DNA of 57,023 nt from Moraxella cuniculi DSM 21768 (GCF_900156515.1 NZ_FTNU01000016.1:1-57023), one strand, 5' to 3'. Positions 36,698-46,631 are shown, numbered from the stretch's first letter. The notes: a model not told the origin generated them from the sequence alone. Made by a program: numbers and translations.

Positions 36698-36934
36698 ATG
36701 AGCGAACAACCAACAATTGACAATCAAAAACAAACAAGCAAATCTCCCATCTATCTTGTCCTAACCGATAAAAAGAGATTCATAGACATCGGTAGGGCGT
36801 GTTGGATGGTGGATATGATTGAAGAATATCCATGCTGTGAATGTAGGTTAATCAGCCATAAAGAATATCAGCTATTTACCACCATACAGAATAAAGATAA
36901 GCAGTTAAAGCTTTATCACAGTCTATTTGACTGA
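36698..36934 (+). CDS. hypothetical protein, 78 aa
   Basis: Start chosen at 36698 because AGGAGA (36685-36690) is well placed. The protein contains a compact region YLVLTDKKRFIDIGRACWMVDMIEEYPCCECRLISHKEY with three cysteines (CCEC), which could bind a metal, although too few spaced Cys/His are present to call a zinc finger. It is the last gene before a strong bidirectional terminator and closes the integrase cluster. Function unknown. Confidence 0.6.
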   Translation: MSEQPTIDNQKQTSKSPIYLVLTDKKRFIDIGRACWMVDMIEEYPCCECRLISHKEYQLFTTIQNKDKQLKLYHSLFD

Positions 36935-36977
36935 CCCAAAAAAACAAGAACGGCAGGGTTGTTCTTGTTTTTTTGGG
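36935..36977. terminator. strong bidirectional terminator
   Basis: CCCAAAAAAACAAGAAC (36935-36951) pairs with GTTCTTGTTTTTTTGGG (36961-36977). A-rich and T-rich flanks make it work in both directions, between the integrase cluster and the convergent Gabija-like genes. Confidence 0.88.
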
Positions 36978-37129
36978 TTATTATGTGGCACTTGCACAAG
37001 CTTTTTAGGGGTGAAAAATCAGTATTCATGTTTGGCATTAAATGTGGTGCGTTGTATATCTTCTCTCTATACGTCTTTAAAGGTGTATATATTACTTAGC
37101 TAACAACCAAGTTTATTCGCTTAAAACAA

Positions 37130-38782
37130 TCATCTTAGATAATTCCAATACTCTTGATGTTTATTTCTATTTATTTGCCATTGCTTGGTAATTTCTTCAG
37201 GTCTTTCTCTTTGCTGGGAATAAGTTACTAAAAGTCGCTCTTTTGCACGGGAAATACCAACAAAAAATGCACACCTTTCTTCATCAGCGTTACCCCAAAA
37301 AGTTTCTTTTTCTATTGCTAGCATAATCACTGAATGAAATTCTAATCCTTTACTTTTGTGTATTGTCAAAATTCTAACTGATTGATCATCAGAAAAGTAT
37401 CTTAAAGCTTTTACCAAATCTTGTTCTTTTTCCAGTAATTTATTAATATGTTTTTGAGTTTCTTCAATAATTTCTCTTAATCTTGATTCAGATTCATAAT
37501 CTAAAGACAATGCAACGATAACCTCATGGCTTATCTTTTCTAGGAACTCTTCAACTCTTCCCCACCAATCCGAATATTTATTTCTCTCTTGTATCGCTTG
37601 TTTAACTTTTCTTTGTTGTTCACTAAAAAAATCTTGGAAGTAAAGACGCTGGCTAAACTCTAATTCTTCATCATCAACAAACGGCATAAGTTGTTCTTCC
37701 AAACGAATCCAAGCATTAGATTCTTTTTTTCCATATAAACAGAGTAGATAATCAACCATTAACCGAGCGATTGGTTCAGTAGAAATATCTTGTAGTTGTT
37801 GCTCATTTCGATAAGGAATTTGCCTACTATCCAATTCCTGCATAATAAGCTGCCCATACAAATCAGCTTGTTTTGAAATCAAGATTGCAATTTCGGATAA
37901 TGGTACTTTCTCTTCATTTGACCATTGCTGAATAAAATCAGCGACCCGTATTGCTTCATCTAAACTATTCTGATATTCACGAAGGATAATTTCTCCTTCA
38001 TCGCCAAGCAATTGTTCATCAGGCATAACAGAATTTGAATCCATCCTTTGAATAATTTTATTTTGCAGTCTAAGCAGAATAGGTTTAGATCTAAAATTAC
38101 GGTACATATTCAATGGTACCGCTGAAAAATCTTGAGCAAATGTTTGGAAAATACCGTCCAATGCTCCAGCCCAAGCCATAATCTTCTGTTTAGTGTCCCC
38201 GACAGCAGTCAAACGAACACGAGTGCCTTGAAATGCCAATTTAATTAATTCATATTGAAGATTTGTGCAATCTTGAAATTCATCTAAAAATACATCCGAA
38301 TAGGTTTGACGAATAGCATTGCGAGCAATTTCCGAATTTTCCAAAATCTCAATAGCCAAAGGAACCAAATCATTAAAAGTAATTTGCTCTCCTGTGATTC
38401 GTTGTTCTCCGATGGTATATCCCGACTTCAAAGCATTATTACCAGTTAAAACACATCTGAATCGATCAATAATGCGTTTAGCAAAAGCATGGAAAGTATA
38501 ACTATCAAAACGTGAAGATAATTCATTTCCACATCTTCGCTTAACACGCTCTTTTAGATTTGTGCTGGCATCAACCTTAAATGAAATAGCTAGGATTCTT
38601 TTAGGATAACGACATGTTCCTGTGCGAAATAAGAAATCAGCACGCTGTGCCAGCATTTCTGTTTTTCCAGCACCAGGTCCAGCCGTCAATGCAAGGCATT
38701 TTTCTTGCTCTAAAACGGCTTTCAGTGCATTGGGTTCTAAAGTCAAACCATCAGCAGGTTGCCATTGTTTTACTGAAATCAT
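37130..38782 (-). CDS. gajB: UvrD-like helicase, GajB-type
   Basis: The second gene of a Gabija-like pair, 550 aa, overlapping the nuclease gene by ATGA. It is a superfamily 1A helicase: Walker A GPGAGKT (35-41), motif Ia ISFKVDASTNLKERV, motif II LDEFQD (166-171), motif III GDTKQKIMAWAGA, motif IV RNFRS, motif V TIHKSKGLEFHSVIMLA and motif VI FVGISRAKERL. In Gabija, GajB responds to nucleotide depletion or DNA ends and works with the GajA nuclease against phage. It is slightly longer than Bacillus GajB (about 494 aa). AT-rich composition differs from the core genes to the left. Confidence 0.85.
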   Translation of the reverse strand: MISVKQWQPADGLTLEPNALKAVLEQEKCLALTAGPGAGKTEMLAQRADFLFRTGTCRYPKRILAISFKVDASTNLKERVKRRCGNELSSRFDSYTFHAFAKRIIDRFRCVLTGNNALKSGYTIGEQRITGEQITFNDLVPLAIEILENSEIARNAIRQTYSDVFLDEFQDCTNLQYELIKLAFQGTRVRLTAVGDTKQKIMAWAGALDGIFQTFAQDFSAVPLNMYRNFRSKPILLRLQNKIIQRMDSNSVMPDEQLLGDEGEIILREYQNSLDEAIRVADFIQQWSNEEKVPLSEIAILISKQADLYGQLIMQELDSRQIPYRNEQQLQDISTEPIARLMVDYLLCLYGKKESNAWIRLEEQLMPFVDDEELEFSQRLYFQDFFSEQQRKVKQAIQERNKYSDWWGRVEEFLEKISHEVIVALSLDYESESRLREIIEETQKHINKLLEKEQDLVKALRYFSDDQSVRILTIHKSKGLEFHSVIMLAIEKETFWGNADEERCAFFVGISRAKERLLVTYSQQRERPEEITKQWQINRNKHQEYWNYLR

Positions 38783-40707
38783 TCAGGTATCTCCTGTAAT
38801 TTTTCTTTTACTTTATCAGCAAGACGAGATAATTCTGCGGGCATATTTTGCAATAATTCTTCATCAGTTAAATTTGCAAGGGCTTGAAGGTGATTTGCTG
38901 GTTTACTGCCTAATATAAATAATTTATGATAGGTAGCAAATAGCTTCTGTTCGTATTCGCTGTATTGTTCAGGTTTATGGTGGCTTTTACCTAGAACAGA
39001 CACAATTAATTTCTCATCAGGCAATTCTTCAGTATCCTCTAATTTAAATTTAGATTGATAGGCTTTTAGCATTGAAAAATCCAAATCCATTGGATAAGAA
39101 AAAAACACACCTAAATCTTCTAATCCCTTAAAAATATCTTTGCTCTGATTATTTTGATCTGTATATGTATGATTTATTCCAATTTCAGATTCATTCCATT
39201 TGGGAATAGTATCTTCCTGTAAAAATGTCCCATAAGAATGCTGTGATAGTTGGTCATTCACGTATTTAATCCTACCCCAACCACCACCAAATCTACCGAC
39301 ATCTAAATCCAATAAAGTAACATAAGGAATTTCTAATTGAGACAGTAATCGCCAAAAATGATTAACATATCGCCCACCTAACGGAGCTATCGTAATCGCT
39401 GATTCATCGACTGGGAGACCTTTGGCACTAAAAATTCTTGGTAGCACAATCTCCTCACTATCCCCCTCACCCAATACCACCATTCGAGAGAAATAGATTT
39501 CAGGAAATGCTTGCACCGCTTCCCGCACAAATTTATGGGCTTCATCTGATTTTGTAGGTAGCCGAATGCATTTTATTGACGATGTTCTATTTAAACTTAA
39601 ACGTAAATAACGAATCTGTTCAGGTAAAACTCTGCGTAACATGGTTGGCGCATGTGTTGCAATCAAGGCTTGTGCATCTTGCTTTTCAGTTGCCATTTTT
39701 AAAGCATTAACGATACGTCCTAAATAATGTGGCGATAAGCTGTTTTCAGGTTCTTCCAACGCAATAATTGTAAAAATGGGAGGGCGTAATTTAGCAATGT
39801 CAAAATTATCATCGCCATTACTCAAAACAGAATGGCTAATTGATTGTGAAGCTAAGACTAATGATAAATAAAGCATAGATTTTTGCCCGTCACTCAATCG
39901 TGAAAAATCTACTATATTTTCATCATGACCAGGCGTAAAAGAAACTGACATATGTTGTAAAATATTCTCTATTTCGGAATGTGCAAAAGAGATTTTCGGT
40001 TCTTTAAAATAACTTCCTTTGTGTAAACTCTCCCAGCTTTGCTTTAATCTTTCACTGAAGTTTCTAACGGAAGGATTGCCTTCAAGTGTATTATTAATTT
40101 GTTCTGTTAATTCATTAACACTATCCCTTTCTTTTTCCCAATTAACTGCTCTTAATAAACGATCTAAAAGAGCATTGGCACTATATGCAATATGATCAGA
40201 TGGCTCTCTTTGGGCTGGTAAGTAGTGAACTTGAATTTGATTTCTATCAGCTCTAGGAACTAACTTTGTTACTTCCTTTCCTTGTAAATCAGTATCTAAT
40301 ACATATTCAAATTTTTCTTCTATTTCCCCTACACAATCCATAGTTGCAGTAAGGCGAAATCTAACAGTAGGAAAACCATTGGGTAAATTTAATCGCATAT
40401 GGGTAAAAAATGGTGCTACTGTTGAGTTATTTGAATCATCCGAAGTCTCAGGGAAAGTAAAATCAGCCTCAATCACTAATTTTCTTTGCTCAGGAATTTC
40501 TTTTTCGTCATGTGGTATATGAAAATCAGAATGTTTGATGCGACGTAATGCTGGATCGAATGCAAATAAGCGACACAAGGCTTGCAAAACAGCTGTTTTG
40601 CCCGAGCCATTTGGTCCAATTAAGTAAGTGATTTCATCTAGTTGCAATTCTGTTATTTCATTACCAAAACTTTGAAAATTAAAAAGTCTTACAGTTTGTA
40701 ATTTCAT
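38779..40707 (-). CDS. gajA: OLD-family ATPase/TOPRIM nuclease, GajA-type
   Basis: The first gene of the pair, 642 aa. The N-terminal ABC-like ATPase has Walker A GPNGSGKT (31-38), signature LSDGQKS (271-277), Walker B IIALEEPE (314-321) and His loop ATHAP (350-354). The C-terminal TOPRIM domain has the catalytic Glu in VVLGEGDSEEIVLPRI (413-418) and the Asp pair in LLDLD (465-469). This ATPase-TOPRIM order with an adjacent UvrD helicase is the class 2 OLD/Gabija pattern. Known GajA is a sequence-specific DNA nickase inhibited by NTPs. It is longer than Bacillus GajA, so it may be a distinct subtype. Confidence 0.85.
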   Translation of the reverse strand: MKLQTVRLFNFQSFGNEITELQLDEITYLIGPNGSGKTAVLQALCRLFAFDPALRRIKHSDFHIPHDEKEIPEQRKLVIEADFTFPETSDDSNNSTVAPFFTHMRLNLPNGFPTVRFRLTATMDCVGEIEEKFEYVLDTDLQGKEVTKLVPRADRNQIQVHYLPAQREPSDHIAYSANALLDRLLRAVNWEKERDSVNELTEQINNTLEGNPSVRNFSERLKQSWESLHKGSYFKEPKISFAHSEIENILQHMSVSFTPGHDENIVDFSRLSDGQKSMLYLSLVLASQSISHSVLSNGDDNFDIAKLRPPIFTIIALEEPENSLSPHYLGRIVNALKMATEKQDAQALIATHAPTMLRRVLPEQIRYLRLSLNRTSSIKCIRLPTKSDEAHKFVREAVQAFPEIYFSRMVVLGEGDSEEIVLPRIFSAKGLPVDESAITIAPLGGRYVNHFWRLLSQLEIPYVTLLDLDVGRFGGGWGRIKYVNDQLSQHSYGTFLQEDTIPKWNESEIGINHTYTDQNNQSKDIFKGLEDLGVFFSYPMDLDFSMLKAYQSKFKLEDTEELPDEKLIVSVLGKSHHKPEQYSEYEQKLFATYHKLFILGSKPANHLQALANLTDEELLQNMPAELSRLADKVKEKLQEIPE

Positions 40708-40770
40708 TTTTCTTTGCCTTGTTTACGCTTTGTTTTATCTTTTGATAAATACATATAATTGGCAGTGGTC

Positions 40771-40885
40771 CAAAAGGTGTGCTGAGCTAGATTTTCTGTT
40801 CGCTACAAGCTTGTCTCTAGGTTGAAAACCGTATGATAGTTTGACTGACTGGCCGTGAATAGTTTTCTTTGTGACACACCTTTTG
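40771..40885. repeat. 115-bp unit bounded by 11-bp inverted repeats (MITE-like)
   Basis: CAAAAGGTGTG (40771-40781) and its reverse complement CACACCTTTTG (40875-40885) bound a 115-bp stretch with no clear gene between gajA and the T6SS terminator. A 65-codon minus-strand frame (40735-40932) crosses it but has no ribosome binding site or family. Short size and inverted ends suggest a MITE or IS relic; no target duplication is evident. Confidence 0.4.
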
Positions 40886-40922
40886 AGCCAGAATCTGTAT
40901 GATTTATCAAGATACTTAGGGA

Positions 40923-40957
40923 AAACGGTCACAAAATCTGATATTTTGTGACCGTTT
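40923..40957 (-). terminator. terminator of the T6SS structural operon
   Basis: A perfect 15-bp inverted repeat, AAACGGTCACAAAAT (40923-40937) and ATTTTGTGACCGTTT (40943-40957), with a 5-nt loop, lies directly after clpV. It would end the minus-strand T6SS transcript, although the T tail is short. Confidence 0.75.
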
Positions 40958-40970
40958 ATTGTGTGCTCAA

Positions 40971-43613
40971 CTAGTTATCAACCCCATAATCAATCCTAAA
41001 CTCAAAATCTTCACCAATAGCATCAACATTGATACTGGCAATCTGTCGCCCTTCAATGATATGTGTGAGTATTGATTGGCTAAGTTTTGGCAGCAGACTG
41101 TTGGTTAGGATGCTATCAATCATTCGACCGCCTGAGTGAGTATCATTGCAACGATTGATAACTAAATCCATCATTTGCTCGGTATAAGTCAGTTTGATTT
41201 TATGATTATCATAAACGCGATTCGTGATTTTATTGAGATGCAATCCAAGAATCTTTTTGAGTGTTTCTTTGGATAAAGAGTGATAAGGTACAATTTGTAT
41301 CCTTCCTAAAAGTGCCGCAGGAAATACATCTAGTAGTGGTTCTTTTAAAGCGGTCTTGATGTTTTCGGCATCAGCACGAATACCATCTTTATCCATATCC
41401 ATGATAAGCTCGGTACCAATATTGCTGGTCAGTAAGATGATGGTGTTCTTAAAGTCAATATACCGACCTTCGCCATCTTCCATCCAGCCTTTATCAAATA
41501 CTTGAAAAAAAATTTCATGAATGTCGGGATGTGCTTTTTCTATTTCATCTAGTAGCACAACGCTATAGGGCTTGCGACGTACAGCTTCTGTTAGCACACC
41601 CCCCTCGCCATAACCCACATAGCCTGGAGGTGCACCTTTTAGAGTGGAGACGGAATGAGCTTCTTGATATTCACTCATATTGATGGTGATGACATTGTGT
41701 TCACCTCCATATAACACATCTGCTAACGCCAGTGCTGTTTCGGTTTTGCCAACACCTGATGGGCCAACAAGCATGAATACACCAATGGGTTTATTGGGGT
41801 CATCAAGCCCTGCTCGAGATGTTTGTATTCTTTTTACAATTTCTTCAATACCTTGTTCTTGGTCAATGATTCTTTGGTTTAAAATCTCGGACAAGTCCAG
41901 AATAGATTGAAGTTCATTTTTGACCATTTTCCCCACTGGAATACCCGTCCAATCTGAGACGACTTTTGCCACGGTACTAGCATCCACCAATGGAAACACT
42001 AAAGGGTTGTCGCCCTGATGATTGGCAAGCTCTTGCATAAGCACTTGTTGTTTGGATGATAATTCTTTATCAAGCAACTCACTTGTCTCTTGTTCACTCG
42101 CTTTTTTATTGTCAAAAATTTGTTTTCTTAGGTCTATCAACTGTGCAACCAACTCTTTTTCTGTTTGCCATTGTTGGTTAATGTCATCCAACTTTTTTTG
42201 ATAATTTGTGCTTAGCTGTTCAATTTCTTCAAGTCTTTGAGTGACATCATAGCTTAATGTATTTTCTCTGAGCAAGGTGGATTTTTCTAAAGCTAAATTT
42301 TCCAATTTTCGCTCTAGGAATTCTAGTTGACTTGGTTTGGCGTGCTGACTTAAGGCAACACGAGCACAGGCTGTGTCAATAAGACTAACTGCTTTGTCAG
42401 GTAATTGTCTTTGTGGAATATAACGTTGTGATAATTTAACGCTTGCTCGCACCGCATCGTCAAGCACGATAATACCATGATGAGATTCTAAAGTATCCAT
42501 TAATGAGCGTAACATTTCTACTGCTTTATCTTCATTGGGCTCATCAACTTGTATTACTTGGAAACGACGAGTTAGTGCAGGATCTTTTTCAAAATATTTT
42601 TTATACTCGCTCCATGTAGTAGCCCCAATCGTTTTTAAAGTACCCCGAGCCAAGGCAGGTTTTAATAGATTTGCCGCATCGCCTGTGCCTGCCGAACCAC
42701 CAGCACCAATCAAGGTGTGTATTTCATCAATAAACAACACAATTGGATTTAGGCTTGCCTCTACTTCATCAATCACACTTCTAAGACGAGCTTCAAACTC
42801 ACCTGTCATGCTTGCTCCTGCTTTTAGCAAGCCGATATCAAGCACATAAAGTGAAACATCGCTAAGCACATCAGGTACATCACCACTAGCAAGTTTTAAG
42901 GCCAGGGCCTCAACCACGGCTGTTTTGCCAACACCTGCTTCGCCAATTAAAATGGGGTTATTTTGACGTCTTCTCATTAAGATGTCAATCATATGTCTGA
43001 TTTCATCATCTCTGCCGATGATGTTGTCAATTTTACCTTCTTTGGCCTTTTGAGTGAGGTTGATACCATATTTGGCAAGCGGGCTGTCTGTTTCTGATTT
43101 AGGTAAGTTATCCGATGTTGGCTTGGTTTGTGTTTTTTCTGATGAATTTTTTGTGATTGTGTCAAAATCATCTTCCAAAACACCCGTTTTAATTTTGGAG
43201 AACTCATAAGAAATATTTAAAAGAATGTTGGATAGTTGCTTGTTCATCAAGGCGATGTAAAGTAGCACATAGCTTCTAATTTGAGTGTCATTATATTTTA
43301 ATGAAGCATATGTCCAGGCCCCTTCAACGATTGTCTCAATATGCACAGAAAAATCAATGACGTTGCTAGCACCATGCGGTAATTTTTCTATGGCACTTAA
43401 GACATCTTGTCTTAACACCTCCAAGTTGATGTCAAAATGCTTAATAATGTGGGCGATGTCGTTTTCTTCATTTTGCAATAAAACATGAATCCAATGCACA
43501 AGTTCTACATAGCTGTTTTCTCTAAACTTGCTATAAGTGTAGGCATTTTCTAAAGATTTATAACATACCTCATTAAGTTTTGAAAATAAAACACTTCTAC
43601 TGATTTGGGACAT
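40971..43613 (-). CDS. clpV: T6SS disaggregase ClpV/TssH
   Basis: The AAA+ ATPase that recycles contracted T6SS sheath. The 880-aa protein has an N-terminal helical domain (1-150) that binds the sheath subunit, a linker, AAA1 with Walker A GEAGVGKT (224-231) and Walker B VLFIDE (292-297), a ClpB-like coiled middle segment (about 425-530), AAA2 with Walker A GPSGVGKT (617-624) and a C-terminal domain. AGGAGTG precedes the start. It is the last gene of the tss operon here. The conserved YVGYGEGGVLTEAVRRKPYS pore region is intact. Confidence 0.95.
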   Translation of the reverse strand: MSQISRSVLFSKLNEVCYKSLENAYTYSKFRENSYVELVHWIHVLLQNEENDIAHIIKHFDINLEVLRQDVLSAIEKLPHGASNVIDFSVHIETIVEGAWTYASLKYNDTQIRSYVLLYIALMNKQLSNILLNISYEFSKIKTGVLEDDFDTITKNSSEKTQTKPTSDNLPKSETDSPLAKYGINLTQKAKEGKIDNIIGRDDEIRHMIDILMRRRQNNPILIGEAGVGKTAVVEALALKLASGDVPDVLSDVSLYVLDIGLLKAGASMTGEFEARLRSVIDEVEASLNPIVLFIDEIHTLIGAGGSAGTGDAANLLKPALARGTLKTIGATTWSEYKKYFEKDPALTRRFQVIQVDEPNEDKAVEMLRSLMDTLESHHGIIVLDDAVRASVKLSQRYIPQRQLPDKAVSLIDTACARVALSQHAKPSQLEFLERKLENLALEKSTLLRENTLSYDVTQRLEEIEQLSTNYQKKLDDINQQWQTEKELVAQLIDLRKQIFDNKKASEQETSELLDKELSSKQQVLMQELANHQGDNPLVFPLVDASTVAKVVSDWTGIPVGKMVKNELQSILDLSEILNQRIIDQEQGIEEIVKRIQTSRAGLDDPNKPIGVFMLVGPSGVGKTETALALADVLYGGEHNVITINMSEYQEAHSVSTLKGAPPGYVGYGEGGVLTEAVRRKPYSVVLLDEIEKAHPDIHEIFFQVFDKGWMEDGEGRYIDFKNTIILLTSNIGTELIMDMDKDGIRADAENIKTALKEPLLDVFPAALLGRIQIVPYHSLSKETLKKILGLHLNKITNRVYDNHKIKLTYTEQMMDLVINRCNDTHSGGRMIDSILTNSLLPKLSQSILTHIIEGRQIASINVDAIGEDFEFRIDYGVDN

Positions 43614-43641
43614 TGGATATCACTCCTGTTTTGGTCACCAA

Positions 43642-44679
43642 TTACAAAGAAAAATCTTGTGTGGGTATTATATTGTCAGCATGATGCGTAGGGCGACCTA
43701 GCCATGCTGTTTGGCCTATTTGATTGGTAGCGTTTAGATGTATGCTTGGCACTTCTTGTTTTAATAAAATTAGTTGGTAATCCCAATCAAAATCACTAAA
43801 TGCCAAAAAATCCATCCATGCTTTAAGTCTTTTGGAATACAAACCATTTCTTAAAAAATGTTTATAAGTATCAAGATTAACTGGACCTATGATAAGACGA
43901 AATTTATTTTGTTTATCATAAATTTTGTCGCCAAGAAGTAAACCTTCGCCCAAACGAAATTGAGTTCTTCCAATAGCAGTTTGAGATTCTTTATCAACTT
44001 GATGCCAAATTCCAATATTTTGTGAGACATGGATAGGCACATTAAAATAAGCACTTAACAACTGGGCGATGTTTTTTGCAGATTTTGTTTCATTAAGATA
44101 AAATCCTGCAAAATATAGTTTGTCTTTAATGTCAATATCGTGTTGATTTTTGTACATTGACTGGGTATTTAAGCCGATAAAGCTAGCAATAAACTTGTCA
44201 AATTGATGTATGCGATGGCTATCCAAGGCATTAAAATTTTGAGCCATATCCCAGCTTTTATAAAACAAGTATAAGCTACGACTTTGCAAAAAATTAACAA
44301 ATTCAAACCATGATTTATCCCCATGTAAATGAACTCTTTCAAAAATATACTCAATCAAATGTCTTGGTAGAGGGCTATTAATACTAAGCAGTCCTAAGCC
44401 ATTGATACTTAGATAAGTTCTATTGTCCTTGATATGAATTTTATCAACAGCATTTTGATCAAATTTTAATGAGATATTTTGAATAATGCGTAGCTTTTGC
44501 GTATCCCGACCGTGAGCACCACCCTCGGATAAAGTATCAAACAATCCAAAGGATTGCATTTTTCTTATGATATCAAAAACATCATAAGAGAAATAACCTG
44601 ATGACAGTGATTGTATGTAGTCAGCCGATGTTTGATTGTTAATATACCATTGATGAAAACTCTCTTCTGTATTGTTCAT
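43642..44679 (-). CDS. tssG: T6SS baseplate protein TssG
   Basis: TssG is a baseplate wedge component that binds TssF and TssE. The 345-aa protein matches the family in length and in the N-terminal pattern SFDVFDIIRKMQSFGLFDTL-like region, ENRTYLSINGLGLLSINSPLP-like core and a C-terminal FRLIIGPVNLDTYKHFLRNG block. Its start overlaps tssF as ATGA. The N-terminal region lacks the usual long basic stretch of some homologues, but no key residue is defined for the family. Confidence 0.9.
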   Translation of the reverse strand: MNNTEESFHQWYINNQTSADYIQSLSSGYFSYDVFDIIRKMQSFGLFDTLSEGGAHGRDTQKLRIIQNISLKFDQNAVDKIHIKDNRTYLSINGLGLLSINSPLPRHLIEYIFERVHLHGDKSWFEFVNFLQSRSLYLFYKSWDMAQNFNALDSHRIHQFDKFIASFIGLNTQSMYKNQHDIDIKDKLYFAGFYLNETKSAKNIAQLLSAYFNVPIHVSQNIGIWHQVDKESQTAIGRTQFRLGEGLLLGDKIYDKQNKFRLIIGPVNLDTYKHFLRNGLYSKRLKAWMDFLAFSDFDWDYQLILLKQEVPSIHLNATNQIGQTAWLGRPTHHADNIIPTQDFSL

Positions 44680-46631
44680 AAAATAAATCTCCCTCCTAAA
44701 TGGTGCGACCAGCGAATGATCTCTTTACTGTGTACCATTTCAAGGCTAAATTCCAAAAATGAATTAATGGAGATAATGCTAGCTAAATAATATCTCAGCA
44801 CAGAACCAAAGAGAAAAGGGTGAACGCCGCCCATTAGGCCTTCGTCAATAATTAGTTTAATTTTTAAACCTCTTACAATACCGCTATGCAAACCGTCACG
44901 AATCAATTTCTTGGTGGGCTGAATGCGAACATTGGTGATGGCATCAATGTTTTGTCTTAACAAATCATTTTTATCATGAGGAAACGAAGAGAGTATTTCT
45001 TTTAAATATTGTGTCCCTTCATTGTCTACTAAGTTTAATAAAGAAGCATAATTTAATCTCATTAAATTGAGTAGTGACCATAAGGAGTTTTGGTCGTCAA
45101 TTGCTTCTTTTGGTCTGGTTAATTTCTTGATGAGCTTAATTGATTTAACTGGCAAAGACTCTTCAATCAAAAAGTCGGATGCGGTGCCTAAAGGCATCAA
45201 AATGGGTAAATCTCTATTGGTGCACCATACATCCAAGGCAATTTGGTGTAAATTGCCGCTTGGTTCTTCACTAAGAACGTTGGATAAGCTGACAAAAGTT
45301 TCATGACCAAGATAAGAGGTGCGATAAACCTTATCATCATGAGCTAAACGACGGTCTCGAGTAACAGAAAAATAAGCATTTTTACTAAAAGTTGAATTAT
45401 GCTTATTATTATAGTATTGATAAAAAGGGCGGTAAGTCATAATTTTTTGGTTGTGTTTATCATAGGCTGTTACTTCGTCAATAGCATAGATTTCGTAGTT
45501 TAAAGGTTGAACTTTGTCCACAACCACATGGTGTTCTTTTTGATTGGCGTCTACAGAAAATCTTACACCTTTTTTCTTAAAGACATTAACAATCGGTGTA
45601 GCACTAATTGAAAAAGTACTAGCGACCAATGAGTGAATCAACTCCTTATTGGTTTCGCTAAATACAAAAGATAAGCAAAAATGACGTTTTTGATAATCAA
45701 TAATTCGCTTATTGACCCCATTTTCTGTAATTGTTTTTTGTGTTTGAGATGCGTTTTTCTCAATAAATCCTTGTGTTTCAGCATACTGGATGGCCTCTCT
45801 GATGCCTTTTTGACCAACGAATAAAAATTTCTCAGGTAATTGTATGTAATCTTGTATGACTCGCAAGGCCGCGATGTTCTTATTAGTATTGATGGTCAAT
45901 GACTCATTATCAGAGAAGCCTAAATGCTCAGGCTTCTCGTGAATGGTGTAAGACCATGGTTGTGATTTATCAGGGTTGTGACATATGACTTTACTACAAC
46001 AATTCATTAACAAGTAAAGTAATTGAGAAGAACTAACCACGTCATGTCCTAAAAATATTTTGATTTGCTCAGGGATTAAATCAGAGCACAAATAAGGAGC
46101 GGCAATCGAAAGATCGAGTTTTAAAATTGAATAAGTGGTTTGCGTAGTAATATGTGTTAATGAAGGTGAGTTAGTTGCTGCAATATAATTTACAGATTCG
46201 AGTTTTAATGGAGATAGTTCCAATTCTTGTGTTGCACAAAAGGTGCAATTAACCTTTTGGTCGTTGGCATTGAACGGTAGGGATTGTAATACATCACCTC
46301 TTCGTATTTTATTAATTGCATTCAAGGCGTGATTTTGTGTGCTATCAAATTCAACAATGGCACAAGCGGGTTTTGGATTGAGTAATTGGGGATGAATTAC
46401 TTCTAAAATATTAGAGACAAATCTTGGGTAACTAGCATCAATTTTTAAATTGGTTCTAGCATTTAAAAATGCAATCCCCTCCAACAGTCTTTCAATATAA
46501 GGGTCGGGCACATCAATGGAATTCATGCCTAGTCTTGACGCAATTTTAGGGTACTGTGTTGCAAAATAAACCCCTTCATCCCGTAAGTAGCTAAGCTCTC
46601 TATTGTAGTATTGTAAAAATTTTTCATTCAT
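44676..46631 (-). CDS. tssF: T6SS baseplate protein TssF
   Basis: The largest baseplate wedge protein, 651 aa. The N terminus FLQYYNRELSYLRDEGVYFA followed by PKIASRLGM and DPYIERLLEGIAFLNARTNLKID is the hallmark of the VasA/TssF family. The C terminus includes IRRGLHSGIVRGLKIKL-like and GGVHPFLFGSVLRYYLASIISINSF blocks. It overlaps tssE and tssG by ATGA at both ends, so the three wedge proteins are translationally coupled. Confidence 0.94.
   Translation of the reverse strand: MNEKFLQYYNRELSYLRDEGVYFATQYPKIASRLGMNSIDVPDPYIERLLEGIAFLNARTNLKIDASYPRFVSNILEVIHPQLLNPKPACAIVEFDSTQNHALNAINKIRRGDVLQSLPFNANDQKVNCTFCATQELELSPLKLESVNYIAATNSPSLTHITTQTTYSILKLDLSIAAPYLCSDLIPEQIKIFLGHDVVSSSQLLYLLMNCCSKVICHNPDKSQPWSYTIHEKPEHLGFSDNESLTINTNKNIAALRVIQDYIQLPEKFLFVGQKGIREAIQYAETQGFIEKNASQTQKTITENGVNKRIIDYQKRHFCLSFVFSETNKELIHSLVASTFSISATPIVNVFKKKGVRFSVDANQKEHHVVVDKVQPLNYEIYAIDEVTAYDKHNQKIMTYRPFYQYYNNKHNSTFSKNAYFSVTRDRRLAHDDKVYRTSYLGHETFVSLSNVLSEEPSGNLHQIALDVWCTNRDLPILMPLGTASDFLIEESLPVKSIKLIKKLTRPKEAIDDQNSLWSLLNLMRLNYASLLNLVDNEGTQYLKEILSSFPHDKNDLLRQNIDAITNVRIQPTKKLIRDGLHSGIVRGLKIKLIIDEGLMGGVHPFLFGSVLRYYLASIISINSFLEFSLEMVHSKEIIRWSHHLGGRFIL

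Noticed and set aside
36935-37129. A right attachment site (second copy of the tRNA-Gly 3' end) near the integrase cluster
   Set aside because: I looked through the accessory region for the last 20 bases of the tRNA and saw no copy, so the element boundary stays undefined in this window.
40735-40932. 65-codon minus-strand frame between gajA and the T6SS terminator
   Set aside because: No ribosome binding site or family similarity; it overlaps the inverted-repeat unit and enters the terminator stem.
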